Assembly (NCBI RefSeq): GCF_047275745.1
Contig: NZ_JBKQWU010000006.1
Location: forward strand, 1-64,000
From: Amaricoccus sp047275745
GTDB lineage: Bacteria > Pseudomonadota > Alphaproteobacteria > Rhodobacterales > Rhodobacteraceae
Length of the DNA: 64,000 nucleotides
Direction of reading: 5' to 3'
Position numbers and translations under genes: made by a program. The stretch's first letter is position 1. Each line of letters begins with the position of its first letter. Positions 1-9,049 of the stretch are shown here, one piece after another. Below the pieces are notes generated by a model, which was given only the letters and a program-made list of their open reading frames with translations, was not told the origin of the DNA and ran no database searches.

Positions 1-133
1 CCCGGATGACATGGATGATCCCCGAGACCACCCGCCGGTCATCCACCCGAGGCACACCGCGCGGCTTGTTCGGCAGGAGCGGCTCCAGACCCGCGAACTG
101 GGCCTCGGATAGCCAGAAATGGTGGCCAGACAT
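1..133 (-). CDS. IS5-family transposase, N-terminal part (runs off window)
   Basis: The minus strand from the ATG at 133 reads MSGHHFWLSEAQF..., then LPNKPRGVPRVDDRR and SGIIHV. This is the typical N-terminus of a family of IS5-type transposases common in Rhodobacterales. Only 44 codons lie in the window, so the DDE catalytic core cannot be seen and intactness cannot be judged. GGGGAG lies about 8 nt before the ATG as a ribosome-binding site. Two overlapping palindromes (143-165) sit just upstream and may belong to the element end or its promoter. Whether this is a complete insertion sequence or a remnant depends on sequence left of position 1. Confidence 0.85.
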   Translation of the reverse strand, partial: MSGHHFWLSEAQFAGLEPLLPNKPRGVPRVDDRRVVSGIIHVIR

Positions 134-512
134 AGTAAGCTCCCCAAAGTTTGGGAGTTTCCCAAGACGGATGGGAATCCGAATTATGGGTCCTGACGCT
201 AGCGGCATGGTCCGGCAACCCAGGCCCACGGTATATCATGTTCTGCCGACCCGGCCGTTCGGGAGCGCAAGATTCAGAAGCGGTGCAACGATCGCGGGCC
301 CTGGCCGTTCTCTTCGACAAGGAGGGTGCCGCCGCGATGCGCGAGCGGTGCGTTCGGTGTGCCGCTTTGGGTTATAACGATTGGAAATCCCACGCTTTTC
401 TGCCGGACTGACCCGCGGGGGGTGGACGCCCGGCCCATAACCCTTAGGGTGGGCCCGGCGGCCCGCTCCTTCGCGGCGGTCGTTGCCCGGTTCCGGAGCA
501 AGGGAGGGAAAG
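134..512. other. Gene-free gap between transposase and ABC operon
   Basis: This 379 bp stretch has no open frame that looks like protein. It probably contains the insertion-sequence end, chromosomal DNA interrupted by the insertion, and the promoter of the ABC operon. An interrupted palindrome lies at 432-455, pairing GGCCC (432-436) with GGGCC (451-455) and ACCCT (440-444) with AGGGT (446-450). It is about 60 bp before the first gene and could be an operator. No clear sigma-70 promoter was identified. Confidence 0.5.
143..165. repeat. Two overlapping palindromes upstream of the transposase
   Basis: CCCAAA-G-TTTGGG (143-155) overlaps TTGGGA-GTT-TCCCAA (151-165), so the central TTTGGG can pair either leftward or rightward. 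The position, 10-32 bp before the transposase start, fits an element terminus or a transposase-promoter operator. The true inverted-repeat end cannot be fixed because the other end of the element is outside the window. Confidence 0.5.
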
Positions 513-2069
513 ATGCGAATGGTTCTGGCCGCGGCCTTCTCGGCCGCCCTTCTGGTGGTCGGCGCCGGGACGGAGGCGCAGACGCCGCCGAATGTCCTCG
601 TCATCGGCCAGATCGCCGAGCCGAAGTCGCTCGACCCGCACGCGGCGACGGCCTCGAACGACTTCCGCATCCTCGTCAACGTCTATGACGGGCTGGTGCG
701 CTACAAACCCGGTACGCTGGAGGTCGAACCCGCGCTCGCCGAGAGTTGGGAGATCTCGGAGGACGGCACGACCTATACGTTCAGGCTCCGCGAGGGGGTG
801 AGCTTCCACGACGGTTCCGAGTTCGACGCCGAGGCGGTGAAGTTCAACTTCGACCGGATGCTGAGGGAGGATCACCCCTCTCACGACACCGGGCCTTTCC
901 CGCTCGCCTTCTTCTTCTCCGCCGTCGAGGAAGTGGCCGTCGTGGACCCGCTCACGGTCGCGTTCCGGCTCAAGGAGCCCTATGCGCCGCTCCTCTCCAA
1001 TCTCGCCTATCCGACCGGGCTCATCGTCTCGCCGGCGGCGGTCGAGGAGCACGGGGCGGATTTCGGCCGGAACCCGAGCGGGACCGGGCCGTTCAAATTC
1101 GAGGAATGGCAGGCCAACAACCGCGTCGTGGTGAGCCGGAACGACGATTACTGGGACGGCGCGCCGACGCTGGAGGCGGCGATCTTCCGGCCCGTCGCGG
1201 ATGCCAATACGAGGCTCGCGGAGATGATGTCGGGCGGTCTCGATGTCATGGTCGAAGTGCCGCCGGACGGTCTGGCGCAATTCCGCGAGGACGCGAGCGT
1301 CAAGGTCCATGAGCAGGCCGGGCCGCATCTCTGGTTCCTGATCCTGAACACCAAGGAAGGCCCCTTCGCCGAGAAGGCGGCGCGGCAGGCGGTCAACTAC
1401 GCGATCAACAAGCAGGGGTTGGTCGAGAACGTGCTCCAGGGCACCGCCGAGGTGGCAGCCGGCCCGATCCCGCCCGCCTTCACCTGGGCGCATGATCCGG
1501 CGGTCGAGCCCTATCCCTACGATCCCGAGAAGGCCAAGGCGCTTCTCGCCGAGGCGGACTATGACGGGTCGGAGGTGACGTTCTACGTCGCAGATGGCGG
1601 CTCGGGGATGCTGGACCCGATCGCGATGGGAACGGCGATCCAGGCGGATCTGAAGGCGGTCGGCATGCCGGCGAAGATCGAGACCTATGAGTGGAACACC
1701 TTCCTCGGCAAGGTGAACCCCGGGCTTGAAGGTCAGGCGGACATGGCGGAAATGGCCTGGATGACGAATGATCCCGACACGCTGCCCTATCTCGCGCTCC
1801 GCTCCGAGGCGATGCCGGCGGAGGGAGGCTTCAACTCCGGCTACTATTCGAATCCGGAGGTGGACCGGCTGCTGACCGAGGCGCGCGCGACGACGAATCA
1901 GGAGGCCCGGGGCGCGCTCTATCGTCAGGTCGACCGGATCGTGCACGAGGACGCGCCCTGGCTCTTCGTCGCGAACTGGAAGCAGAGCGCGGTGACCTCG
2001 GCGGCGGTCGAGGGCTTCGCGCTCGAACCCTCGTTCTTCCTGCTCCTCCACAAGGTCTCGAAGCCCTGA
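513..2069 (+). CDS. ABC transporter substrate-binding protein, family 5 (dipeptide/oligopeptide type)
   Basis: Periplasmic solute receptor of a peptide-type ABC importer, 518 aa. The N-terminus MRMVLAAAFSAALLVVGAG is a Sec signal peptide, followed by IGQIAEPKSLDPHAAT and then the family signature YTFRLREGVSFHDGSEF. The ATG at 513 was chosen because a strong AGGGAGGG lies 5-12 nt before it. An in-frame TTG at 483 would put charged residues before the signal peptide. It is the first gene of a five-gene operon with a YjbR gene, a permease, a permease-ATPase fusion and a second ATPase. The ligand cannot be told from sequence; family members bind peptides, nickel, glutathione or opines. Confidence 0.92.
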   Translation: MRMVLAAAFSAALLVVGAGTEAQTPPNVLVIGQIAEPKSLDPHAATASNDFRILVNVYDGLVRYKPGTLEVEPALAESWEISEDGTTYTFRLREGVSFHDGSEFDAEAVKFNFDRMLREDHPSHDTGPFPLAFFFSAVEEVAVVDPLTVAFRLKEPYAPLLSNLAYPTGLIVSPAAVEEHGADFGRNPSGTGPFKFEEWQANNRVVVSRNDDYWDGAPTLEAAIFRPVADANTRLAEMMSGGLDVMVEVPPDGLAQFREDASVKVHEQAGPHLWFLILNTKEGPFAEKAARQAVNYAINKQGLVENVLQGTAEVAAGPIPPAFTWAHDPAVEPYPYDPEKAKALLAEADYDGSEVTFYVADGGSGMLDPIAMGTAIQADLKAVGMPAKIETYEWNTFLGKVNPGLEGQADMAEMAWMTNDPDTLPYLALRSEAMPAEGGFNSGYYSNPEVDRLLTEARATTNQEARGALYRQVDRIVHEDAPWLFVANWKQSAVTSAAVEGFALEPSFFLLLHKVSKP

Positions 2070-2437
2070 CACCGGACCCGGACATCGCGGACCGGCTACG
2101 GCGGATCTGTCTCGACCTGCCGGAAGCCACCGAGAAGGAGACCTGGGGCGATCCGACCTTCCGTGTCCGTGACCGCATCTTTGCCATGTTGAGGCGTGAC
2201 GATGGCCGGGTCTCGGTCTGGACGAAGGCGCCGGAGGGCGCGCAGGAGGTGCTGATCGGCGCCGCGCCCGAGCGTTTCTTCCGCCCGCCCTATGTCGGGC
2301 CCAAGGGCTGGATCGGCATCCGGCTCGACACTGGGCCGAACCGGGACGGGGGACCGGACTGGGACGAGGTCGGAGGCCATGTCCGGCGGAGCTACGGCCT
2401 GGTCGCGCCGAGGAAACTCGCCAAGCTGATGGAGTGA
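2066..2437 (+). CDS. MmcQ/YjbR family DNA-binding protein, probable CTG start
   Basis: A small protein of about 123 aa reading TPDPDIADRLRRICLDLPEA, then TEKETWGDPTFRVRDRIFAM, VSVWTKAPEGAQEVLIGAAP and RFFRPPYVGPKGWIGIRLD. This is the full CyaY-like fold of the MmcQ/YjbR family, usually about 115-120 aa. The first in-frame ATG (2186) would remove the conserved first third. No ATG, GTG or TTG was found upstream in frame near the preceding stop. A CTG at 2066 overlaps the previous stop as CTGA and has AAGG about 10 nt upstream, so a CTG start with translational coupling is inferred. The gene sits inside the peptide ABC operon; its role there is unknown. Gene identity is firm, the start less so. 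Confidence 0.75.
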   Translation: MTPDPDIADRLRRICLDLPEATEKETWGDPTFRVRDRIFAMLRRDDGRVSVWTKAPEGAQEVLIGAAPERFFRPPYVGPKGWIGIRLDTGPNRDGGPDWDEVGGHVRRSYGLVAPRKLAKLME

Positions 2438-2441
2438 GCCC

Positions 2442-3385
<944 letters not shown>

Positions 3386-3386
<1 letters not shown>

Positions 3387-5356
3387 TGGCCGGGGCGGTG
3401 ATCGCCGAGCCTGCCACCGCCCGCCGGGGGAAGGGCCGGGCGGGCTTCTGGCGGCTGCTCCTCAACAACCGCCTCGCCGCCTGTGGCCTCCTCGTCCTCA
3501 TGGCGATCGTGCTCGTCGCGCTCGCGGCGCCGCTGCTGCCCTTGCCCGATCCCGATCTCACGGCGCCCGCCGACCGGCTGATCCGGCCGCTCGAACCGGG
3601 GCATCCGCTCGGGACCGACGCGCTCGGGCGGGACATCCTCTCGCGGCTCATCTGGGGAACACGGGTCAGCCTCGCGGTCGGCATTTCGGCGACGCTCATC
3701 GCCGCCGTGCTGGGCTCGCTCATCGGCCTCGTCGCAGGCTACGCGGGCGGGCGGGTGGACAGCCTCCTGATGCGCGGCATCGACATGATCATGGCGTTTC
3801 CCTACATCCTGCTCGCGCTTGCCATCGTCGCTGTGCTGGGCCCCGGCCTCCTGAACGCGCTCTATGCGATCGCCGTGGTCAATATCCCGTTCTTCGCCCG
3901 CAATATCCGCGGCATCACGCTCGGCCTCGCGCGGCGGGAATTCGTCGACGCGGCGCGGCTGTCCGGGAAGTCGCATGTCCGGATTCTCCTTGGCGAGATC
4001 CTCCCGAACGTCCTGCCGGTCATCGTCATCACCATGTCGACGACAGTCGGCTGGATGATCCTCGAGACCGCCGGCCTTTCCTTCCTCGGGCTCGGCGCGC
4101 AGCCGCCCCAGGCCGATCTCGGCTCGATGCTGGGCGAGGGGCGCGGGGTGCTCTTCACGGCGCCGCATGTCGCGATCGTGCCCGGCCTGCTCATCTTCGC
4201 CCTCGTCATGAGCATCAATCTCGCCGGCGACGGCGTGCGCGACGTGCTCGATCCGCGGCTCCGCTCCGGGGCCCTCACCCGGCCTGTCGCGCGGACCGAG
4301 ATCGCCCGCGCGCGCGTGCCGGAGGCCAGCCCGGCTCCGGGAGCGATGCTCGACGTTCAGGGGCTCAGGACCGAGTTCGCGATCGGGGGCGAGATCCATC
4401 GCGCGGTCGGTGGCGTCGATCTGGCGCTCGGCCGGGGGGAATGCCTCGGGTTGGTGGGCGAGTCGGGCTCGGGCAAGTCGGTAACCGCCATGTCGATCAT
4501 GGGACTGGTTCCGACGCCACCCGGCCGGATCGCGGGCGGGGCGGCGCTTCTCGACGGCGAGGACCTCTTCTCGATGCCGGACGAGCGGATACGGCGGTTG
4601 CGCGGCTCCGAGGTCGCGCATGTCTTCCAGGACCCGCTTTCGACCCTGCATCCGCTCTTCACCGTGGGCGACCAGATCGTCGAGGCGATCCGCGCGCATG
4701 GCTCCCTCGACCGCCGCTCCGCCGAGGCGCGGGCCTTGGACCTGCTCGCGCTCGTACGCATCCCCAATCCCGCCGAGCGGTCGCGGGCCTATCCGCACGA
4801 GCTCTCGGGCGGCATGCGACAGCGGGTCTGCATCGCCATGGCGCTCGCCAACGACCCGCGCATCCTGATCGCCGACGAACCGACCACCGCGCTCGACGTG
4901 ACGGTGCAGGCGCGGATTCTGGCGCTGATGGAGCGGCTGCGCCGGGAGCGCGACGCGGCGGTCCTGTTCATCACCCATGACTTCGGCGTGGTCTCGACGA
5001 TCTGCGACCGGGTCGCGGTCATGTACGCGGGCCGCGTGGTCGAGACCGGCCCGACGCAGGCGATCCTCGACGCGCCGGCGCATCCCTATACCGCGCGGCT
5101 CATCGCCTGCGTCCCCGTGCTGGGCGAACCGGGGCGGCGGCTCGATGCGATCCCCGGCCGTCCGCCGATGGCGAACCGGTTGCCCGACGGCTGCGCCTTC
5201 GCGCCACGCTGTCCGCGCGCGACGCCGGAATGCCGGGAGGGCGAGATCGGGCTCGTGCCGGGCGAGGCGGGGAGGGCGGTGCGCTGTCTGCATCCGCTCG
5301 GTCCCGGCGAAGGACCGGGCGGCGGCGCGGGCGAAACCGCCGGAGAGCCCGCATGA
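3386..5356 (+). CDS. Fused ABC permease (DppC-like) and ATPase (DppD-like)
   Basis: A single 656-aa protein joins two subunits that are usually separate. Residues ~1-295 are a DppC-type permease, with an N-terminal membrane segment, HPLGTDALGRDILSRLIWGT, the EAA loop DAARLSGKSHVRILLGEILP and the end DVLDPRLRS. After a short linker, ~325-656 is an ATPase with Walker A GESGSGKS, signature LSGGMRQR, Walker B ILIADEPTTALD, the H-loop THDFG and a C-terminal oligopeptide-transporter domain with clustered cysteines (GCAFAPRCPRATPEC). The start is the ATG at 3386, overlapping the previous stop; longer in-frame extension upstream lies inside the permease gene. Such fusions are known in this family. 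It overlaps the next gene by ATGA. Confidence 0.92.
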
Positions 5357-6375
5357 ACGACGCGCGCTTCCTGTCCATCGACCGCGTGGAACGCGTCTTC
5401 GGGGGCGGCCGGACGCTCTTCGGGACCGCGCGGCCCGGGGTGCACGCGGTTCAGGGCGTCTCGCTCGATGTCACCCGCGGCGAGACGCTGGGGATCGTCG
5501 GCGAGTCGGGCTGCGGGAAATCGACGCTCGCCCGGATGATCGTCGGGCTCGACCGGCCGACCGGTGGACGGATAACGCTCGAAGGACGCGACCTCGCCGC
5601 CGAGGCGGACCGCGATCCGAGGGCGCTGGCGCGGCGGGTCCAATATGTGTTCCAGGACCCGGTCGCCTCGCTCAACCCCCGCAAGACGATCCGCGCCATC
5701 CTCGAGGCGCCGCTCATCCATCTGCGCGGCCTGAACCGTTCGGCGCGCGCGGCGCGGCTGGCCAAACTCATGGAGGCGGTGAACCTCGCCCCCGAATTCC
5801 TCGAACGCTATCCGCATGAATTCTCCGGCGGGCAGGCGCAGCGCATCGGCATCGCCCGCGCGCTCGCCGCCGATCCCGACCTGATCGTGCTCGACGAGCC
5901 GGTCTCGGCGCTCGACGTTTCGGTCCAGGCGCAGGTTCTCAACATCCTCGACGGGCTGCGGGACAGGTTCGGCCTGACCTATGTCTTCATCAGCCATGAT
6001 CTCGCGGTCATCGAAAGCGTCTCCGACCGGGTCGCGGTGATGTATTTCGGGCATGTCGTCGAGGTCGGCCGCGCCTCCGAGATCTTCGCCCGTCCGCGCC
6101 ATCCCTATACGCGGCTGCTCCTCGCCTCGGTGCCGGCGCCGGGCCGGGCGGCGGCGGTGGCCGAGACCGGCGAGACCGAACTGCCCGATCCGTATCATCC
6201 CCCGCCGGGCTGCCCGTTCCACGCGCGCTGTCCGCGGGCGAGCGACATATGCCGCGCCGGTTTCCCGGCGAGCGCGCCGGCGCCGGGCCGTCCGGACCAC
6301 CTGACCGCCTGCCATCACCCCGAGGACGGCGGCATGCCAGCGCCCGCGGCCGCGCCGGAATTTCAGCAGGGTTAA
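5353..6375 (+). CDS. Peptide-type ABC transporter ATP-binding protein (DppF-like)
   Basis: The second cytoplasmic ATPase of the importer, 340 aa. It shows VQGVSLDVTRGETLGIVGES followed by GCGKST (Walker A), Q-loop QYVFQDPVASLNPR, signature FSGGQAQRIGIARAL, Walker B LIVLDEPVSALD and SHDLAV, then the C-terminal domain with GCPFHARCPRASDIC. The ATG at 5353 overlaps the preceding stop by 4 nt, indicating coupling. With the ATPase half of the fused gene it forms the nucleotide-binding dimer. It is the last gene of the operon. Confidence 0.93.
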   Translation: MNDARFLSIDRVERVFGGGRTLFGTARPGVHAVQGVSLDVTRGETLGIVGESGCGKSTLARMIVGLDRPTGGRITLEGRDLAAEADRDPRALARRVQYVFQDPVASLNPRKTIRAILEAPLIHLRGLNRSARAARLAKLMEAVNLAPEFLERYPHEFSGGQAQRIGIARALAADPDLIVLDEPVSALDVSVQAQVLNILDGLRDRFGLTYVFISHDLAVIESVSDRVAVMYFGHVVEVGRASEIFARPRHPYTRLLLASVPAPGRAAAVAETGETELPDPYHPPPGCPFHARCPRASDICRAGFPASAPAPGRPDHLTACHHPEDGGMPAPAAAPEFQQG

Positions 6376-6567
6376 CATGCGAGCCTCCGCCGGATCGCGC
6401 GGCGAGAACCGGCGCGACGCTGCCAGACCGACCATCGACACCCGACATCCGGGCCACGGGGCGGCGGTATCGCGGCCTTCCGGACCGAGCCGGATCTCCG
6501 GGTCCCGCGACGTGACCAGCCACCACCGACGCGTGTAACGCTCCTTTAACGCCGGCCTGCGATCACG

Positions 6568-6583
6568 ATTCACATGTGTGAAT
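6568..6583. promoter_or_regulatory. Operator-like inverted repeat ATTCACA-TG-TGTGAAT
   Basis: A perfect 7-bp inverted repeat with a 2-bp centre, 19 bp before the ATG of the hexapeptide transferase gene that opens the ligase/ACP/decarboxylase cassette. The rest of the 227-bp gap (6376-6602) shows no gene. The spacing to the start suits repressor binding at or just downstream of a promoter. The cognate regulator is unknown and no regulator gene adjoins it. Confidence 0.45.
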
Positions 6584-6602
6584 TCATGGCCAGGGCCGTC
6601 GA

Positions 6603-7184
6603 ATGCTGTTATCCGAGATCAGGGCCGATTATGCGCGGCACGGCAGGTCCGCGACGGACCCCGCATTCGTGTCCCTGGCTCTCTACCGCTACGGCCGCTG
6701 GGGTCTCGCCCGGCGGAGAGGCATCACGCGGTGGCTTGCCAGCAAGTCGTATGGATTCCTTGCGATCTTCATCTGCAATGTGACCAAGGTCTGGATTCCG
6801 CCCGGGGTCGATCTCGGCGAGGGATTCCATATCGTCCATGCCGAAGGCTCGCTCTCGATCCACCCCGACGCGGTGATCGGCAAGCGGCTCGGCGTCATGC
6901 ACAACGTCACCATTGGCACCAACATGGGAGAGGGGGCCCCCATGATCGGCGATGATGTCTTCATCGGCGTGAACTCAACCGTGCTCGGCCCGATTCGCAT
7001 CGGCGACCGCGTGCGGATCGCCGCGAACACCGCCGTCACCACGGATGTTCCCGACGATTCGATCGTTGTCGGCTCGCCGGCGAAGATCTACCCGAGGCTG
7101 AGCGCGCTCGTACGCTCGGCATCCGTGATCACACTGGCGCCGCTTCTCGCGTCCGCCCGCTTCCTGGTTCACCCCCTGACATGA
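6603..7184 (+). CDS. Hexapeptide-repeat (left-handed beta-helix) acyltransferase, CysE-like
   Basis: Protein of 193 aa. The first ~60 residues are a helical lead, followed by hexapeptide repeats (IPPGVDLGEGFHIVHAEG, SIHPDAVIGKRLGVMHNVTI, IGDDVFIGVNSTVLGPIRIG, RIAANTAVTTDVPDDSIVVG, SPAKI). The pattern is that of serine O-acetyltransferase relatives; His79 and His100 occupy the region of the catalytic histidines. It overlaps the ligase gene by ATGA (7181-7184), so it is translationally coupled to the cassette. No strong ribosome-binding site precedes the ATG. In this context it may take its acyl group from the cassette's carrier protein rather than acetyl-CoA; this is inference. A canonical cysteine-pathway role is the alternative. 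Confidence 0.85.
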   Translation: MLLSEIRADYARHGRSATDPAFVSLALYRYGRWGLARRRGITRWLASKSYGFLAIFICNVTKVWIPPGVDLGEGFHIVHAEGSLSIHPDAVIGKRLGVMHNVTIGTNMGEGAPMIGDDVFIGVNSTVLGPIRIGDRVRIAANTAVTTDVPDDSIVVGSPAKIYPRLSALVRSASVITLAPLLASARFLVHPLT

Positions 7185-8761
7185 CCGGCGCGCTCAGCAC
7201 CACGCTCTACCAGCTCTTCGCCGACAATCTGGCAGAGCGGGGGGAGAGGATCGCGGTGGTCGATCCGGACGCATCGGTGAGCTATGCCGAGCTTTCGGGC
7301 GAGGTCGACCGGATCGCGGGCTATCTCAAGGCCTGGCGGCTGCGCCCGGGCGAGCGCGTGATCGTCCATCTGCGCAAGGGCAGGTCCGAGGTCGCCGCGA
7401 TGCTCGCGGTCGCAAAGCTCGGCTGCGTCGTCGTCAACGTGAACACGCAGTGGACGCACGAGCAACTCGCCTTCGTCGCCGAGGATTGCGGCGCGCGGGT
7501 CATGGTCGTCGAGCCGCGCGCCGCCGCCGGGGTCGCGCGGCTGGGGGTACCGGGCTCCGTCGCGCGGATACTGGTTCACGGCGAAGCGCCGGGCCGTCCG
7601 GGCTTCGACGGCTGGTCGAACCTGCCGCCGGGTTGCGTCGGCCCGGAGGTGCCGCGGCTCGACACCGATCTCGCGATGATCATCTACACCTCTGGCTCGA
7701 CCGGGCTGCCGAAGGGCGTGATGCTGAGCCATCGCAACATCCTCGCCGGCGCGCGGTCGGTCGCGCGCTATCTCCGGCTTCGGGATGACGAGCGGCTCCT
7801 GAGCGTGCTGCCCTACAGTTTCGACTACGGGCTGAACCAGCTTACCACGATGTTGCTCCTCGGCGGCACGGTCGTGCATCAGCCGGTGGCGCTCGCGACC
7901 GAGATCGTCGAGACCATGATCCGCGAACGCGTGACCGGCGTCGCCGCCGTGCCGCCGCTCTGGAGCCAGATCGTGCGCCTGCTCGCGGAGGCGCCGCGGG
8001 CGTTCCCGGACCTTCGCCGCGTCACGAACTCGGGCGGGAGCATCCCGCGCAATATCCTGGAGCGGATGCCGGAGGTGTTCGGCGCGGCGGACATCTATCT
8101 CATGTACGGGCTGACCGAGGCGTTCCGCTCCACCTTCCTCTCGCCGAAACGCTTCGCCGCGAAGATGGGCGCGATCGGCAGGGCGATCCCCGGCAACGAG
8201 GTCCATGTGATCAAGCCCGGCGGCGGGATCGCGGGCCCGGGCGAGCAGGGGGAACTCGTCCACCGCGGGCCGCTCGTCAGCCTCGGCTACTGGAACCGGC
8301 CCGATGCGACGGCGGCGAAGATCCGCCCCTGTCCGGAGCTTCGCGCGCTGATCGGCGACGAGCCGGTGGTCCACAGCGGCGACACCGTGCGCGTCGACGC
8401 GGATGGCGATCTGTGGTTCGTCTCGCGCGACGATGCGATGATCAAGACCAGCGGCTTCCGCGTCAGCCCCGACGAGATCGAGGATCTCGTCTGCCGGTCG
8501 AACATGGTCGGCGACGTGGTCGCCTTCGGCGTCGCCGACGAGGAGCTTGGCCAGACCGTCCATGTCGCCGTCTCGCCGCTCCCCGGCTTCGAACTCGCAG
8601 GTCTCACCGCGCACTGCCGCGCGGTGATGCCGAGCTACATGGTGCCGCGCCGGTTCCATGTCTGGCCCGACCCGATGCCCCGGACCGCGAGCGGCAAGCT
8701 CGCACGGCCCGAGGTGATCCGGCGCTCCGGCCCGGACGGCCCGCGCCAGCATCCGACCTGA
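7181..8761 (+). CDS. AMP-forming acyl/aminoacyl ligase, exosortase-A-associated type
   Basis: Adenylating enzyme of 526 aa from the ANL superfamily. Core motifs are IIYTSGSTGLPKGVMLSH (~167-184), YGLTEAFRST, a HSGDTVR motif, the hinge RDDAMIKTSGFRVSPDEIED and the C-terminal lysine motif PRTASGKLARPEV. In overall form and neighbourhood it matches the AMP-ligase family found beside a PLP decarboxylase in exosortase-A regions (TIGR03098-like). It is coupled to the upstream transferase (ATGA) and followed by its own ACP gene. The likely reaction is ATP-dependent activation of an amino or carboxylic acid and transfer to the ACP phosphopantetheine. The substrate cannot be read from sequence. Confidence 0.85.
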   Translation: MTGALSTTLYQLFADNLAERGERIAVVDPDASVSYAELSGEVDRIAGYLKAWRLRPGERVIVHLRKGRSEVAAMLAVAKLGCVVVNVNTQWTHEQLAFVAEDCGARVMVVEPRAAAGVARLGVPGSVARILVHGEAPGRPGFDGWSNLPPGCVGPEVPRLDTDLAMIIYTSGSTGLPKGVMLSHRNILAGARSVARYLRLRDDERLLSVLPYSFDYGLNQLTTMLLLGGTVVHQPVALATEIVETMIRERVTGVAAVPPLWSQIVRLLAEAPRAFPDLRRVTNSGGSIPRNILERMPEVFGAADIYLMYGLTEAFRSTFLSPKRFAAKMGAIGRAIPGNEVHVIKPGGGIAGPGEQGELVHRGPLVSLGYWNRPDATAAKIRPCPELRALIGDEPVVHSGDTVRVDADGDLWFVSRDDAMIKTSGFRVSPDEIEDLVCRSNMVGDVVAFGVADEELGQTVHVAVSPLPGFELAGLTAHCRAVMPSYMVPRRFHVWPDPMPRTASGKLARPEVIRRSGPDGPRQHPT

Positions 8762-8799
8762 CCCATTCCGCCCGACCCATTCGCCCGACCCATTCGTAC
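8760..8799. repeat. Three-unit tandem repeat (GACCCATTC, 13-14 bp period)
   Basis: GACCCATTC starts at 8760, 8774 and 8787, each followed by a related CGCCC, CCGCCC or GTAC tail. The first unit overlaps the ligase stop codon (8759-8761) and the last ends just before the ACP gene's GGAGG. It fills the 51-bp ligase-ACP gap and sets the spacing between the two genes. Confidence 0.8.
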
Positions 8800-8812
8800 G
8801 GAGGACCAACCG

Positions 8813-9049
8813 ATGAGTCTGACCGCCGACCACCTCATTCTGTTCCTGAAGGACACGTTGCGGCTCGATGGCGACGTGACATCGGACAGTCCGCTCTTCA
8901 CCAGCGGCGCGCTCGATTCCGTGGCGATGATGAACCTGATCGCCTTCGTCGAGGAACGCGCCGCGATCCAGGTCCGCGCCGACCAGGTGACGCTCGAGAA
9001 TTTCGACACCGCCGGACGGATCGTCGCCTTCGCCAGCGCGGCCGCCTGA
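8813..9049 (+). CDS. Acyl carrier protein of the ligase/decarboxylase cassette
   Basis: A stand-alone carrier protein of 78 aa with the four-helix phosphopantetheine-attachment pattern. The attachment motif GALDSVAMM places the modified serine at Ser36. GGAGG lies 9 nt before the ATG. The stop overlaps the decarboxylase start (TGATG at 9047-9051). Position between a ligase and a decarboxylase marks it as a dedicated carrier, not the fatty-acid AcpP. It needs a phosphopantetheinyl transferase from elsewhere in the genome. Confidence 0.9.
   Translation: MSLTADHLILFLKDTLRLDGDVTSDSPLFTSGALDSVAMMNLIAFVEERAAIQVRADQVTLENFDTAGRIVAFASAAA

Noticed and set aside
151..411. 86-codon frame upstream of the ABC operon
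   Set aside because: No ribosome-binding site, no family resemblance, and it crosses the likely insertion-sequence end.
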